A stretch of DNA of 64,000 nt, from positions 1 to 64,000 of the forward strand of contig JAKUHH010000234.1 in NCBI GenBank assembly GCA_022701365.1, given 5' to 3'. A model generated the notes under the pieces. That model was given only the letters and a program-made list of their open reading frames with translations, did not search any database and was not told the origin of the DNA. Positions 1-10,374 of the stretch are shown here, piece by piece (position 1 is the stretch's first letter; every line of letters begins with the position of its first letter). This DNA is from Mycocentrospora acerina. Lineage: Eukaryota; Ascomycota; Dothideomycetes; Pleosporales. The position numbers were made by a program, and so were the translations under genes.

Positions 1-122
1 AAAAAAAAAAAAAAAAAACTAATTAGAGTATCTAAATATATATATTCTAGCAGTTATATAGTGTAAGAAGAAATATATTATATATTTAAAGCACTAGGCT
101 TATAACTATTATAAAAATAAAA

Positions 123-258
123 GCTAGAATAATAGTATTTAAGTAATCTATTATATAAACTACTAGTTTATCTATTTAACTATTTTATCTCTATTTTATA
201 TAATTTAAAAAAGGGCTAAGTAATTATTATTACTAAGCGTACTTAATTTAATAAAGCA
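123..258. repeat. Left arm of a long diverged inverted repeat
   Basis: Read forward, this arm matches the reverse complement of about 1703-1840. Shared blocks include AATAATAGTATTTA, CTATTTAA, a TCTCT(A/G)TT(T)TATATA block and AATTATTATTACTAA followed by TACTTAATTTAATAAAG. Small indels and mainly transition differences separate the arms. The left arm is the more AT-rich, as if more mutated. The arms flank about 1.4 kb and may be terminal repeats of an old element; no target-site duplication was recognised. Confidence 0.65.
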
Positions 259-371
259 AGTAAAGCATAAATATTATTATGTAGAGCAGCTAAGAAATAA
301 TTACTTTTCTTCTAGCTTAGTACTAAGTTCTTTATAATAGGCTACATAAGTGTAGCTTGCTTATCTAGCTA

Positions 372-418
372 GTAAGCAAGACTTGTAAGCAAGACTTGTA
401 AGCAAGGCTTATAAGCAG
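372..418. repeat. 13-bp tandem repeat, three copies plus a part
   Basis: The unit GTAAGCAAGACTT occurs at 372-384 and 385-397, then with one or two changes at 398-410, followed by a partial fourth copy. It lies inside the AT-rich block and has no evident coding role. Confidence 0.8.
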
Positions 419-927
419 GGCTCTGTTTTGTGACAGAGCATTTAACTATAAACTAAAAAAGGAGCTTTTAAATAAAAGTCCAATAAGCTAATGAAACAAA
501 AGCAGTAATTTTTAAATTAAAAAAAAAAAACTTTAAGTAAATTATTAAGTAAAGAGTATATGATTAGACTTTAAGGCTTTTAGCATAAAGAATAAAAATA
601 GAAAAGAAATATAGTCTTTTTAATAGATTTAAAAGACTAAAATTTAAAAAGTTAAAATAGTTTAGGCTAAGAAAAGAATAACTTTTTAAATGTCTAAATT
701 TCTAGTCTAATTATTATCTTCTATAAGTCTTTTTTTAAATCTTCTAAGTTCTTACTTAATTCTTTAAACTTAAGTTTTTATAGTTAAGTTAAAGGGCACT
801 TACTTAAAAAGTGCCTTAGCTTACTATAGTTGTAGCAGTGGCCTAGAGTTAGGTCCCTTGCAGGGCCTTGAGTCTTAGATATAGGCTGAGGGGCAGGTCA
901 CTAGCTAGGATGGGTTTTTCGGTATAA

Positions 928-1235
928 TGTAACGACGCAGGTTATTGTAACGTTCACATCGTCACATCATATCATTACCCCTGAGTCAACCGACACCCAT
1001 CCGATAGCCACCCGATTCGTACTCGCCTCGGATGATAACTCCAGGAAGGTATATATAAGGGGGGCAGTCTGTGTAGCTTTGTAGAGTAGTTTTTCTGTAT
1101 CCTTTCGTACAAGACCTAAAGGTGTGGAGAATAGTATCTTTAGTTTAGTCCTCTAGTCCCAGCACTCCCATATGCCTAGTAGTGGACACTTCGGACCCCA
1201 TTCGGATCACTCTCTTATAACCTGCGTCGTTACAG
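928..1235 (+). mobile_element. LTR-like unit (solo LTR) with 18-bp terminal inverted repeats
   Basis: The unit begins TGTAACGACGCAGGTTAT and ends with its exact reverse complement, ATAACCTGCGTCGTTACA, so it has the TG...CA ends of a retrotransposon LTR. A TATATAAG box lies near 1052-1059 in a promoter-like position. Its length (308 bp) suits a fungal Gypsy or Copia LTR. No gag-pol sequence adjoins it, so it is a solo LTR or, because the terminal repeat is unusually long for an LTR, possibly a small TIR element (MITE). Its base composition is close to normal, in contrast to the AT-rich surroundings. Confidence 0.55.
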
Positions 1236-1515
1236 TTATAAGAGAGTAATCTAAATAGGGTCTAAAGTATCTACTACTAGGCATATAGGAGTGCTAGGAT
1301 TAGAGGGTAAACTAAAGATACTATTCTCTACACTTATAGGTCTTATATAAAAGGATACAGAAAAACTACTCTATAAAGCTATACAGACTGCCCTCTTATA
1401 TACCTCTTCCTAGGGTTTCTATCTAGGGCAAGTACAAAACGGGTGGCTATCAGATAGATGTTGGTTGACTTAGGGGTAATGATAGGATGTGACGTTGTGA
1501 ACGTTACAAACGTGG
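1236..1515 (-). mobile_element. Decayed inverted copy of the LTR-like unit
   Basis: From GTTATAAGAGAGT at 1236 to about 1515 the sequence is the reverse complement of 940-1217. It lacks the outermost 13 bases at the junction. Nearly every difference from the 928-1235 copy is C-to-T or G-to-A on this copy, roughly two dozen by eye, which is the RIP signature. The two copies together make a head-to-head palindrome with a spacer of about 13 bp. Confidence 0.6.
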
Positions 1516-1702
1516 CCTTAACACTACCTTACTTATAATAATTCTGTACTAGCCTATATAGAGGTCTCTTAGTAGTCTAGATAATAATAGGTACGAAGAG
1601 AATGGTATAAGGTTCCAATAGTGCTCTCGTACCAAACACATTGGTACTAATACCTAGGAGTAGCCTCTGTTAGTCCTAATCAGGGTGCAATCTTGACACT
1701 AT

Positions 1703-1840
1703 TATTACTTTATTAAATTAAGTATGATTAGTAATAATAATTGCCTAACTCCCTTTTGCTTCGTATATAACAGAGACACTATATTTAAATAGAGAAGACA
1801 GTAGTCTATGCAAAAGATCACCTAAATACTATTATTTCAG
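1703..1840. repeat. Right arm of the long diverged inverted repeat
   Basis: Reverse-complement partner of about 123-258. It keeps more G and C than the left arm, for example CCTAACTCCCTTTTGC against the AT-shifted left version, suggesting unequal decay of the two arms. Confidence 0.65.
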
Positions 1841-1973
1841 CTCCCTTTTCTACAACAACAATTGATACACAGGAAAAAAAGTATTTAAACTTTAGATACA
1901 AGACGTTTTTAGCAAAAAAACTTATAGTCAATTTATTCCTGAATTTATTTTAAACTTGTATTTGTTACAATTT

Positions 1974-3876
1974 TTAAACTACAGTCCTATCATTTACATA
2001 GCTCAAACGGCCATTCACAACGCCTAAAGCTTCAGAATTCGTATTAAACCCCTCGGTGTTTTCTTGTCTCTCATCGGCCTCACTTTCATCGAATGTAGAA
2101 TCGAGCATGAACGGGCTTTTAGCGCGGATTTGCCGGCCCTTGAAAAGAAGTACTACAGGTACTGCGCTGAGTATGAGTCCAATGAATCCAAGCAAACTTC
2201 CAGCCCAACCAAATCCTAAGTTGTTGAACATCGAGTAAGAAGCAAAAGGCAAGAAGGCGCCAAACAGGTTGCGACCGAGAGAGGCCGCGGAAAGTGCGGA
2301 AGCAGCGTACTTCTCGTATGCGTCGGTAAGGTAGTTCACAACACCCATGTAGATTGAGTATATGCCGATACCGACGGTGCAAACTCCGATTGCAGGCACG
2401 ATCCAGTGTACGTTTGACCTTGAACTCCAGCCATACATGAACAAACCGGCAGCGAAAAGTAGCGATCCAGGAATGCTAGTATACAATCGACCTTCAGGGA
2501 TGGGCTTACCAGGTCTCTCTGTATTCCTAGAAGATGTGCGGAGATAGAGCCAGTCCTGCAGTGGATTGATCAAAGTTCCAATTAGAGCACCGACAGTAAT
2601 AGCAAGTTGCACTAGCCCGGTCTGCATAATGCCCCAGCCGTAGCTGTCGCCGAACGTTTGAACTACAGAGGAGAAGAAAAGAAATAGAATGCCCCAAGCA
2701 AAGCTGATCCACAGGGTGAAAAATATAACGACAGGTTCAGTCAGTAGCATTTTTGTGGGCCTCATGAATGAAATCTTCAAGAGTTTGACAATTGACAGCT
2801 GATCGAGTTCAGATTCGGCGTATACCTCTCGGCCAGTCTCTTTCCGAATTTTCTTTGCTCGCTTTTTGAGAATCACGTCTCCGCGTGTCTCTTTGAGGAT
2901 AATGTAGAATGCCGGAATCAACGCGGCGTTGTAGATAATTTGAATATAGTAGATCCTAACAAGAATGTTAGCAAGTCGCTCCCTTTGGGAGGAGCGGATG
3001 AACATACCATCTCCAAGGGGCCTGGAGACCTATGTTAGGTTTTCTAATCTGAACAATGGCGCTGCCTACAAATGGCCCAAGTGCAATACCAGCAACGCTC
3101 GTGAAGCCGAACAAAGACATTGGTAAGCTCCTTGCCTTGTCGCCTTTCCAAACATCACTTATGCTGCCACCAACAATATTGATGGCGACCGAGGATGCTC
3201 CTCCACCAAAGAACCGTGTCACAACAAGAGTCGTAAAATTGTTGGCAAATGCTGAGCCAAAGAGAAAAAGCTCAAAAATGATATATGCGACCTAGTGGCA
3301 TGTTAGTGATTTGCTGAAGGTGCTCAATTCAAAACACTAACGAAGTAGCCGGGCATGCGTCCCGACGCTTCAGTGAGCGGGACGAAGACCAGTGGGAATA
3401 TGGCAGCTCCCATATTCCAGCTACATGTAGCCCAAGTGAGGTTGGGGAACGGCTCATTCTGAACACTAAACTCCATGGCCATGTAGTCATTTCCTGAGCC
3501 ATACGAGCCTGCTGGCAGACCTGTTAGGATAGAAACGAAGCAAACAGTAAAGGTCAAGACCCATTTGTACGTCAAAGACCAATTGAATCTTCTGATCATC
3601 AGTTATGTAAATATAAGTGATACGCTGATACGCACGGATTGTCCGGATCATCTGGACCACTCCATGTGTGCAGTTCAATTTCTTTTCCATCTTTCATACG
3701 CGTCTCTGCGTGGTTCTCTGGTTGTTGACGGTGGTGCTGGTCAGTGTTACTTGAGAATGACCTTTCATTCGGACGACTATATTCTGAAAGTTTGTTAGTT
3801 CATGGAATGTAGTTGATACGTTTAGCGAAGAGGACTGCGAACCTTTGTCCTCATTTAACGAGGATGGGATAGACAT
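1974..3876 (-). CDS. MFS transporter (DHA1-like drug/H+ antiporter group)
   Basis: Predicted 565-aa plasma-membrane carrier of the major facilitator superfamily. Five exons: 3876-3843, 3783-3636, 3591-3342, 3291-3008 and 2955-1974. All frames agree after splicing, and the introns are 44-59 nt. A hydrophilic N-terminus ends in the motif W-S-G-P-D-D-P-D-N-P just before TM1, as is typical of fungal multidrug/polyamine-type carriers. Further along are the TM2-3 region containing FPNLTWATCSWNMGAA and the post-TM5 segment ending P-A-F-Y-I-I-L-K-E-T-R-G, followed by a basic cytosolic loop and six more membrane segments. The first donor (GTTCGC) is weak, but the join gives a continuous N-terminus. 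Substrate cannot be told. It borders the RIP block and is divergent from the Lon gene. Confidence 0.85.
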
Positions 3877-5106
3877 GCTTTTAGATCAATTGCTCAAAGA
3901 AAGGTGGTCATAAAGTAGGACAAGGTAGTGGAAAAGGGTAAAGGAGTGAGTGGATCAGGAAAGTCAAGCTTAAGTGCCTGTCTGATATCCTTCGATTTGA
4001 TCGGCGGATGAAGAGTGACCTCATTGCACACGCTAGAGGTGTTCAAGTGACTTCGGCCCGTTGTGAAATCGCGGTAGCCATGACGTCTCAGTGCGATTCA
4101 CCGGTGCAATCATGAACTCAATAGGCCGATTGGGAAATGTATTTTAGACTTCAGAAGGCAACGCAAACGCTTTCTACTTGCGGGGATTTGTCTGGTTTAT
4201 TACCAAATTCGGCTGACCAGGCAGCGTTCGATACATGATCGCCGGTCAGTTTGATCAATGCCTACTTGGTACCTAGGCAAATTGGTCTGGTTCAAGATTG
4301 CAGTGAGAAAGGTGGTTTTTGTTGTATGTAAGCTGGAACGCGTGGACTTCGCGTCGCTTGCCAAACGACGCGACACAACACTACACGAGACTCGTTGGAC
4401 CGTTCGACCCAGAAATGCTATTTGCACAGAACAGTATAACAAGTCTGTCTAAACCAATTTAACATGGAGATACTTGAGAGGAAAGCTAAATGTTCGCGGC
4501 TCTACTCAGCTCGGGCTTCAGCGAACAAGGTTACACAATCAGTTCATTGTCTGTCGGCAACCAATCTACACAGACATGCAGCCGGCATGCAGAGCATGCG
4601 GGAAAGAAAAAGGCAGCGATCCAAAGTGAAGGCAATTGCTGGACAAGACGGAGATTGAACACGCGACATGTCGGCATTGCGGTGAGCGTGGCCGTTTGGA
4701 TCAACACTAAATCGGGCCTGCACAACCACAGACGGGGATGCAGACGGCTGTTGTTGCTGTTAGTGGACGAGGATCACGGGATGGCTGTGTGTTTTGTCAG
4801 ACGGCTGTTGGCGAGAGAGCAATGGAAGGTCGGAGAAGATATCGGAGGCGATGCTCGCGTGCCGAGGTTCTGCCATGGAGCTTGGGCTTGATGATGTCGA
4901 GACTCGAATGCCGCTGAGCAATCAGTCGGCACGCCACTACGGACACATTTGCACAAGACACTCACTGCACGCCCGACTGGCTGCAATTCGAGTCCTCGTA
5001 CCTGGTCGAGGTAGTGCAGAGCGATTTCGTCAGCGGCTCTTCTCCATTTCCTCTTGCTTTCCCACGTAGACACAGAAGAGCACCCGCCCCCACAAACACC
5101 CCCACG
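3877..5106. other. Intergenic region between divergent MFS and Lon genes
   Basis: No reading frame here has family motifs or plausible splicing. It should hold the promoters of both flanking genes and the 5' leader of the Lon gene. A GTG-started frame from 5014 runs into the Lon ORF, but the ATG at 5107 fits a mitochondrial presequence better. Confidence 0.6.
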
Positions 5107-8100
5107 ATGCTTCACGGCCAAAACTTGCCGTGGCGGGTTGCCCTCCGCCAGGCTTCGCACTCCAGTGCCAGGCTCACCACGTCCCGCGCGTCGTCGCGCT
5201 TCCTTCCTGCACAGTGCACTGCAAGTCTCGTCACCCGCTACCCCCTCCGATGCCCGTCGCCGCCCGCCGCGCTGTTCGCCTTGCGCACCTTCTCGACATC
5301 GCCAAGCACGAGGAAGGAGCGCGACCCCAAAGCGCCTCCGCCAGAGCCTGCCGGAGAGGCTGTAGAAGAGGCGACTGATGAGCCCAAGAAGCTCAGGGAA
5401 CCGAAGGAGCCGAAAGAGCCAAAGGAGCAGGAGGGAGCCGAGGCCGCAGAGACAAAGGTCAAAGCCTCCGAGCCAGCCCCTCCCAGACCGGTATCTGGGC
5501 GTGGCAGCGCTGCTGGAGGCGACGGCACATCCGGAGCAGGCGGAGACGGTGGTGGCAAGAAGCGCAAAGGCTCCGAGCGGTCACTCGTCAAGCCTGCGAT
5601 TCCAGAAGTCTACCCACAGGTCATGGCCATTCCCCTCGCCAGAAGGCCACTGTTTCCAGGCTTCTACAAGGCCATCACCATTCGAGACAGGGAGGTCGGC
5701 CAGGCAATTGCCGACATGGTCAAGCGCGGCCAGCCGTACATTGGGGCCTTCATGTTCAAGGACGATGCTGCTGATAAAGATGTCATCGACGACCCCAGCG
5801 AGGTCTACGATGTGGGCACCTTCTGCCAGGTCACTAGTGCCTTCCCAGTAGGGTCCGAAGAGAACTTCGCCATGACTTGTGTCCTCTATCCGCACCGCCG
5901 GATCAAGATGACGGGGCTAAAGACACCAAATGGTGAACAGGCCTCAATAGCTACGGTCGAGAACGTGCCAGCCGCTGAAAGCGCCCTGGGCGAGGCTGCG
6001 GTCACGGAGGCGGGCTCAGACCAGTCTAAAGGAGATGTCGTGGCAAGCTTCGAGGAGGGCAGCGAGGAACCGAAGGCGTCGCAAGAACATGAAGCCATGA
6101 CCATTCTCAAAGATCGCAAGGTCAGCATAGCGGACGTAGAAAATCTTGTTGAGGAGCCATTCGACGTAAAATCCAACAAGACGATTCAAGTGCTCGTCAA
6201 CGAAATTGTCAACACATTCAAAGGCGTTGCTCTCCTGAATCCCTTGTTCCGCGACCATGTATCTACCTTCTCTGTCCATACCAACATGAACGTCAGTGAA
6301 GATCCTGTCAAGCTGGCCGACTTTGCGGCCGCCGTCGCACAAGCCGAATCCCATGAGCTGCAATCTGCGCTCGAAGAAATGGATGTCGAAAAGCGATTGA
6401 GCAAGTCCTTGGAAGTCCTAAAGAAAGAGCTTATGAGTGCCGAGCTGCAAAAGAAGGTGTCGGATGATGTCAATGCTAGGGTGTCCAAGAAGCACCGCGA
6501 GTTCATTCTCATGGAGCAAATGAAGGGCATTAAACGTGAGCTTGGCATTGAGTCTGACGGGAAAGACAAACTGCTCGAAAAGTTCAACGAAAAAGCTAAC
6601 AAGCTCGCCATGCCTGAGCCAGTCAGGAAGGTCTTTGAGGAGGAGATGAGTAAGCTCTCAGGTCTTGAGCCTAGCGGCTCGGAGTTCAATGTCACTCGCA
6701 ACTATCTCGACTGGCTTACTCAATTGCCATGGGGTTTAAGCAGCGCCGAAAACTTTGGTATCAAACATGCTCGCGAGGTGTTGGATGAGGACCACTATGG
6801 GCTGAAAGATGTCAAAGACAGGATTCTGGAATTCATTGCTGTCGGTAAACTCCGTGGCACAGTCGAGGGCAAGATCCTGTGCTTCGTTGGCCCTCCTGGC
6901 GTGGGGAAAACATCGATTGGCAAGTCTATCGCTAGAGCTTTGAACCGCCAGTACTACCGTTTCAGCGTCGGCGGTATGTACGACGTGGCAGAGATTAAAG
7001 GTCACAGAAGGACTTACGTTGGTGCACTACCGGGACGCATTATTCAAGCTCTCAAGAAATGTCAGACCGAGAATCCACTTGTACTAATTGATGAAATTGA
7101 CAAAATTGGGCGGAACAGCAACCACGGCGATCCGGCAGCTGCTTTGTTAGAGTTATTGGACCCTGAACAGAACAATAGCTTCCTGGACCACTACTTGGAC
7201 GTACCAGTTGACTTATCAAAAGTTCTTTTCGTTTGCACAGCGAACATGTCCGACACAATTCCTCAACCTCTTCTTGATCGTATGGAGGTCATTGAGCTTT
7301 CTGGCTACGTTGCAGACGAGAAGATTGCAATTGCCGAGAAGTATCTTGCACCAGTTGCTAAAGAGATGAGCGGCTTGAAGGATGCAGACGTTGTTCTCGA
7401 GAAGGATGGCATCGTGGAATTAATTAACAAGTACTGCCGAGAGTCTGGCGTGCGCAATCTGAAAAAGCAAATTGAAAAGGTGTACCGCAAATCTGCACTT
7501 AAGATTGTAAACGAAGTTGGCGAAGATGCTTTGCCAGAATCGGAGGCACTTACGGAGGAGGGCAAGATTGCACAGAAGGAATCAGAACAGGACATCAGTG
7601 ACACGAAAGACACCCCAACAGATATTGAGAAGCAAACAACAGAGAAGCCCCGTGTAGCTTTAAAAGTACCAAGCCATGTTCACGTTTCCATTACAAAGGA
7701 TAACCTGAAAGACTACGTCGGCCCTCCCATTTTCACCTCTGATAGATTGTATGATGTGACACCCCCTGGTGTTGCTATGGGTCTGGCATGGACCTCGATG
7801 GGTGGCTCTGCACTCTACATTGAATCGATTGTCCAAAGCGCTCTGACAGCCTCGTCGCATCCCGGTCTCGAGCGTACTGGTTCGTTGCGAGATGTGATGA
7901 AGGAGTCGACAGGTGTAGCATACTCATTCGCCAAGAGTGTTCTTGCTCGCGAGTTTCCCAAAAACAAATTCTTCGAACATGCGAGGATACATTTGCATTG
8001 CCCAGAGGGTGCTGTGCCCAAGGATGGACCTAGCGCGGGTATCACCATGGCGTCGAGTTTGCTCGGTTTAGCGCTGGATACGCAGGTTAAGGAAGGCGTC

Positions 8101-8497
8101 GCTATGACAGGTGAATTGACTTTGACGGGCAAGGTCCTAAGAATTGGAGGTTTGAGAGAGAAGACAGTCGCGGCTAGAAGAGCAGGTGCAAAAATGGTTA
8201 TTTTCCCGCATGACAACACGAGTGATTGGCTGGAGCTACCAGAGGTATGTAAAGTTGATGAATTTAGCTCGAAGGCCGACGTTACTAACTCGCGTGCAGA
8301 ACATCAAAGAAGGCATTGAAGGGCGACCTGTAGCGTGGTATCACGAAGTGTTCGATCTCGTCTTCCCCCACCTTGACAAGGACGCAGCGAACAAGCTATG
8401 GGACAAGGAGCTCAAGACCAAGAAAGGGGATCGCAAAAAGAAGGAGCAGAAGAGAAAAGGGGAGGAAGAAGAAGAATCCGGCGATGACGACGATTGA
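5107..8497 (+). CDS. PIM1: Mitochondrial Lon protease homolog
   Basis: ATP-dependent serine protease of the mitochondrial matrix (1,111 aa) that degrades misfolded and oxidised proteins. Exons 5107-8244 and 8300-8497; the 55-nt intron has a GTATGT donor and a TACTAAC branch site. The first ~65 residues are rich in R, S and A with few acids, as in a matrix presequence, followed by a P/E/K-rich low-complexity linker. The LON substrate-binding domain starts near residue 172. The AAA+ module has Walker A GPPGVGKT at about 595-602 and Walker B VLIDEIDKIG near 658. The protease domain has the catalytic Ser976 in PKDGPSAG and Lys1019 in GGLREKT, 43 residues apart as in the family. The C-terminus is a charged K/E/D tail. 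A GTG-start extension upstream is open but not needed. Confidence 0.96.
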
Positions 8498-8796
8498 GCA
8501 TTTTGAGTGTGTATAGTATGTTGTATGCAGGGCATTCACGGCGTTTTTTTTTTCAGTTGCATACTATTGCTGGCGCATAGCGTCACAATGTTTAAATAAG
8601 GATCTCGACTCTAGAGCACGCAAAGATGGCACTTGTTATGCGAGTGTCGAATACATTATGTGATCGATACCGGGTAGTGTTTGTGCTGATTCGCTGCGGC
8701 TATCTCGCTGAGGCGCTGAAACCAGCGTGAACGCTGGTTGACGTGTCGATGCCAGGAGCGATGACAACGCACACGACGGCGTTCAGACGTGGGTGA

Positions 8797-8873
8797 CGAT
8801 GATGATGATGATGCGAACTGGAGGGATAGAGTAACGCCAGCATGTGGGCAAAGAGTTGATGATGATGATGATG
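8797..8873. repeat. Two GAT/ATC microsatellite tracts
   Basis: Two runs of about five GAT units lie some 45 bp apart, at 8797-8813 and 8857-8873. Confidence 0.85.
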
Positions 8874-9004
8874 CGGCACGTGCGACGGGTCTTACCTCGG
8901 GCTGAAGAAATGTGTGCGAGACTGGATAGTTTCATATCAAGGTTTGTCAGTGATGGAGATCGTTCGAAACCATATTCCATGTGAGCTCACGATCCACTCG
9001 CACG

Positions 9005-9040
9005 TAAGCAGGTAGGCAGGTAGGCAGGCAGGCAGGCAGA
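9005..9040. repeat. GGTA/GGCA tetranucleotide microsatellite
   Basis: Alternating GGTA and GGCA units form a short tract in the 3' flank of the Lon gene. Confidence 0.85.
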
Positions 9041-10374
9041 ACTACAAAGGTCGCCATGCATCGAAACAACAAGCATAGTTCTGCAACGGAATGAGGCTGC
9101 AAGTAGCTATGCCTGAGAAGACTTCCAGAAGGAGCGGGTTGATGTTTGAAGTACGGTTAGTCCGCCGCGGGTGCGTCTAGTCTAATGTATGTGTGCAGGC
9201 CCAAAGGAGGGGCCTGGGGATGAATTCTGCGCGTTGTCGAAATTGTTGAGAACGATTGCAGGGCAGGAGAACCGTCAGTAATATGGCTGCGGACAGCGAC
9301 GAGGGATCCAGTCAGACCGAATATTGACACGCACAGCATGCGTTTTGTGCGACCCTCACCGCATGTTCACGGTGCGCCAATGGAGGGCTACAAGTCGTGC
9401 TTGAATCATCGTGTTGGTGCGTGGCTGCACGCGTCTGTCCAATGCAAGGCGCGCCGCTTGACCGCTCTGCAGAAAGCAAAACAGTTGTGTGCGGCACCCG
9501 GAGATTTGTCTCTCCCGCCTGAAAGGTGGCTCGTCCCCCGTCCGATTTCCCCAGCCGCCCGTGTGACTGTTTTGCTCTGCGCTTTGCTTGCGCTTGCTCT
9601 TTTGTTGGTGTTGGGAGTCGCAAGGTACTGACTGATTGATTGCTTGATTGATTGCCAGAGCGGTTGGGACGGATTCTAGCTGTGGGCCCTTTCTGATTGG
9701 GCGACCACATCATTGCATCCATCCCATCTTACATTGGACGGCGCACGCGGGCCCCTTGGTCGCCTGTGTGTCTTCTCCTCCGCTGCTGAGCCTCGCTGGA
9801 ACCACTGCGCGTCATCGTTATAGTGCTGGTAGCATTTTTCTGTATTGACATTTCTAATTGGCGGTTAGGCGGCAAGGTTCGCGCAGGGCAAAGTGCTTGG
9901 GCGTCAACAACGCTGCGGGATATCACGGGCTGTTGAGTGCTGCGCAAATTCAGATTCCAGCCACACGGAGACTGTAAGCCGCAGTCTCTGTCCCACCAAA
10001 AGAGAACGGAAAGGGGAAATGTACACGGGCAGCGTCGAGGCACAGTAGACGACCTGGATCCATGGACGCAGGCAGCTACTGTTACACAGTCACACCAGCG
10101 ACGACGACAACGACGACTGAGACGCCTGAGACTACAGTGGCAGTAATAACACAGTATGCCGACGGCCCCAACGCGATAGCACGAGTTCAACCGAGCAGAA
10201 AGACATTCTGTCCAGCGTGAGCAGAGCGACAATAGCAGAGGGCCGGCTGCCAACGAACCGGCACCAACGACAGCATTAATCACAACGACAACAACGGCAG
10301 TAAAACAACAACAACACAACAAAAAGTTGTGCCGCCCGCCGCGGTGCGTGTGCAATAGTCGAAGCGCGAGCGAG

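Larger units (their letters stand above)
1..1973. repeat. AT-rich, RIP-like transposon-derived block
   Basis: The stretch is very rich in A/T runs and TA dinucleotides and holds no credible reading frame, unlike the balanced composition that begins near 1,980. It opens with a run of 18 A. Inside it are a long inverted repeat pair (about 123-258 and 1703-1840), an LTR-like unit (928-1235) and a decayed inverted copy of that unit (1236-1515). This is what repeat-induced point mutation leaves of transposons in filamentous ascomycetes. RIP is inferred from the C-to-T and G-to-A differences between the two LTR-like copies. Confidence 0.8.
8498..10374. other. Intergenic region with microsatellites and kinase 5' leader
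   Basis: About 1.9 kb with no convincing gene. It holds two GAT trinucleotide tracts (near 8797-8813 and 8857-8873), a GGTA/GGCA tetranucleotide tract (about 9005-9040) and short TTGATTGA repeats near 9635. A 422-codon minus-strand frame at 9729-10997 is mostly the antisense of the low-complexity kinase N-terminus and is not supported as a gene. Confidence 0.6.

Noticed and set aside
1..18. Poly-A run at the window start as a possible telomere or mRNA-derived insertion
   Set aside because: No TTAGGG-type repeats, and no adjacent coding sequence that would suggest a retrocopy; A-runs recur in the block.
4490..4891. 133-codon plus-strand frame upstream of the Lon gene
   Set aside because: No motif, no signal peptide and no plausible splicing; probably chance in the promoter region.
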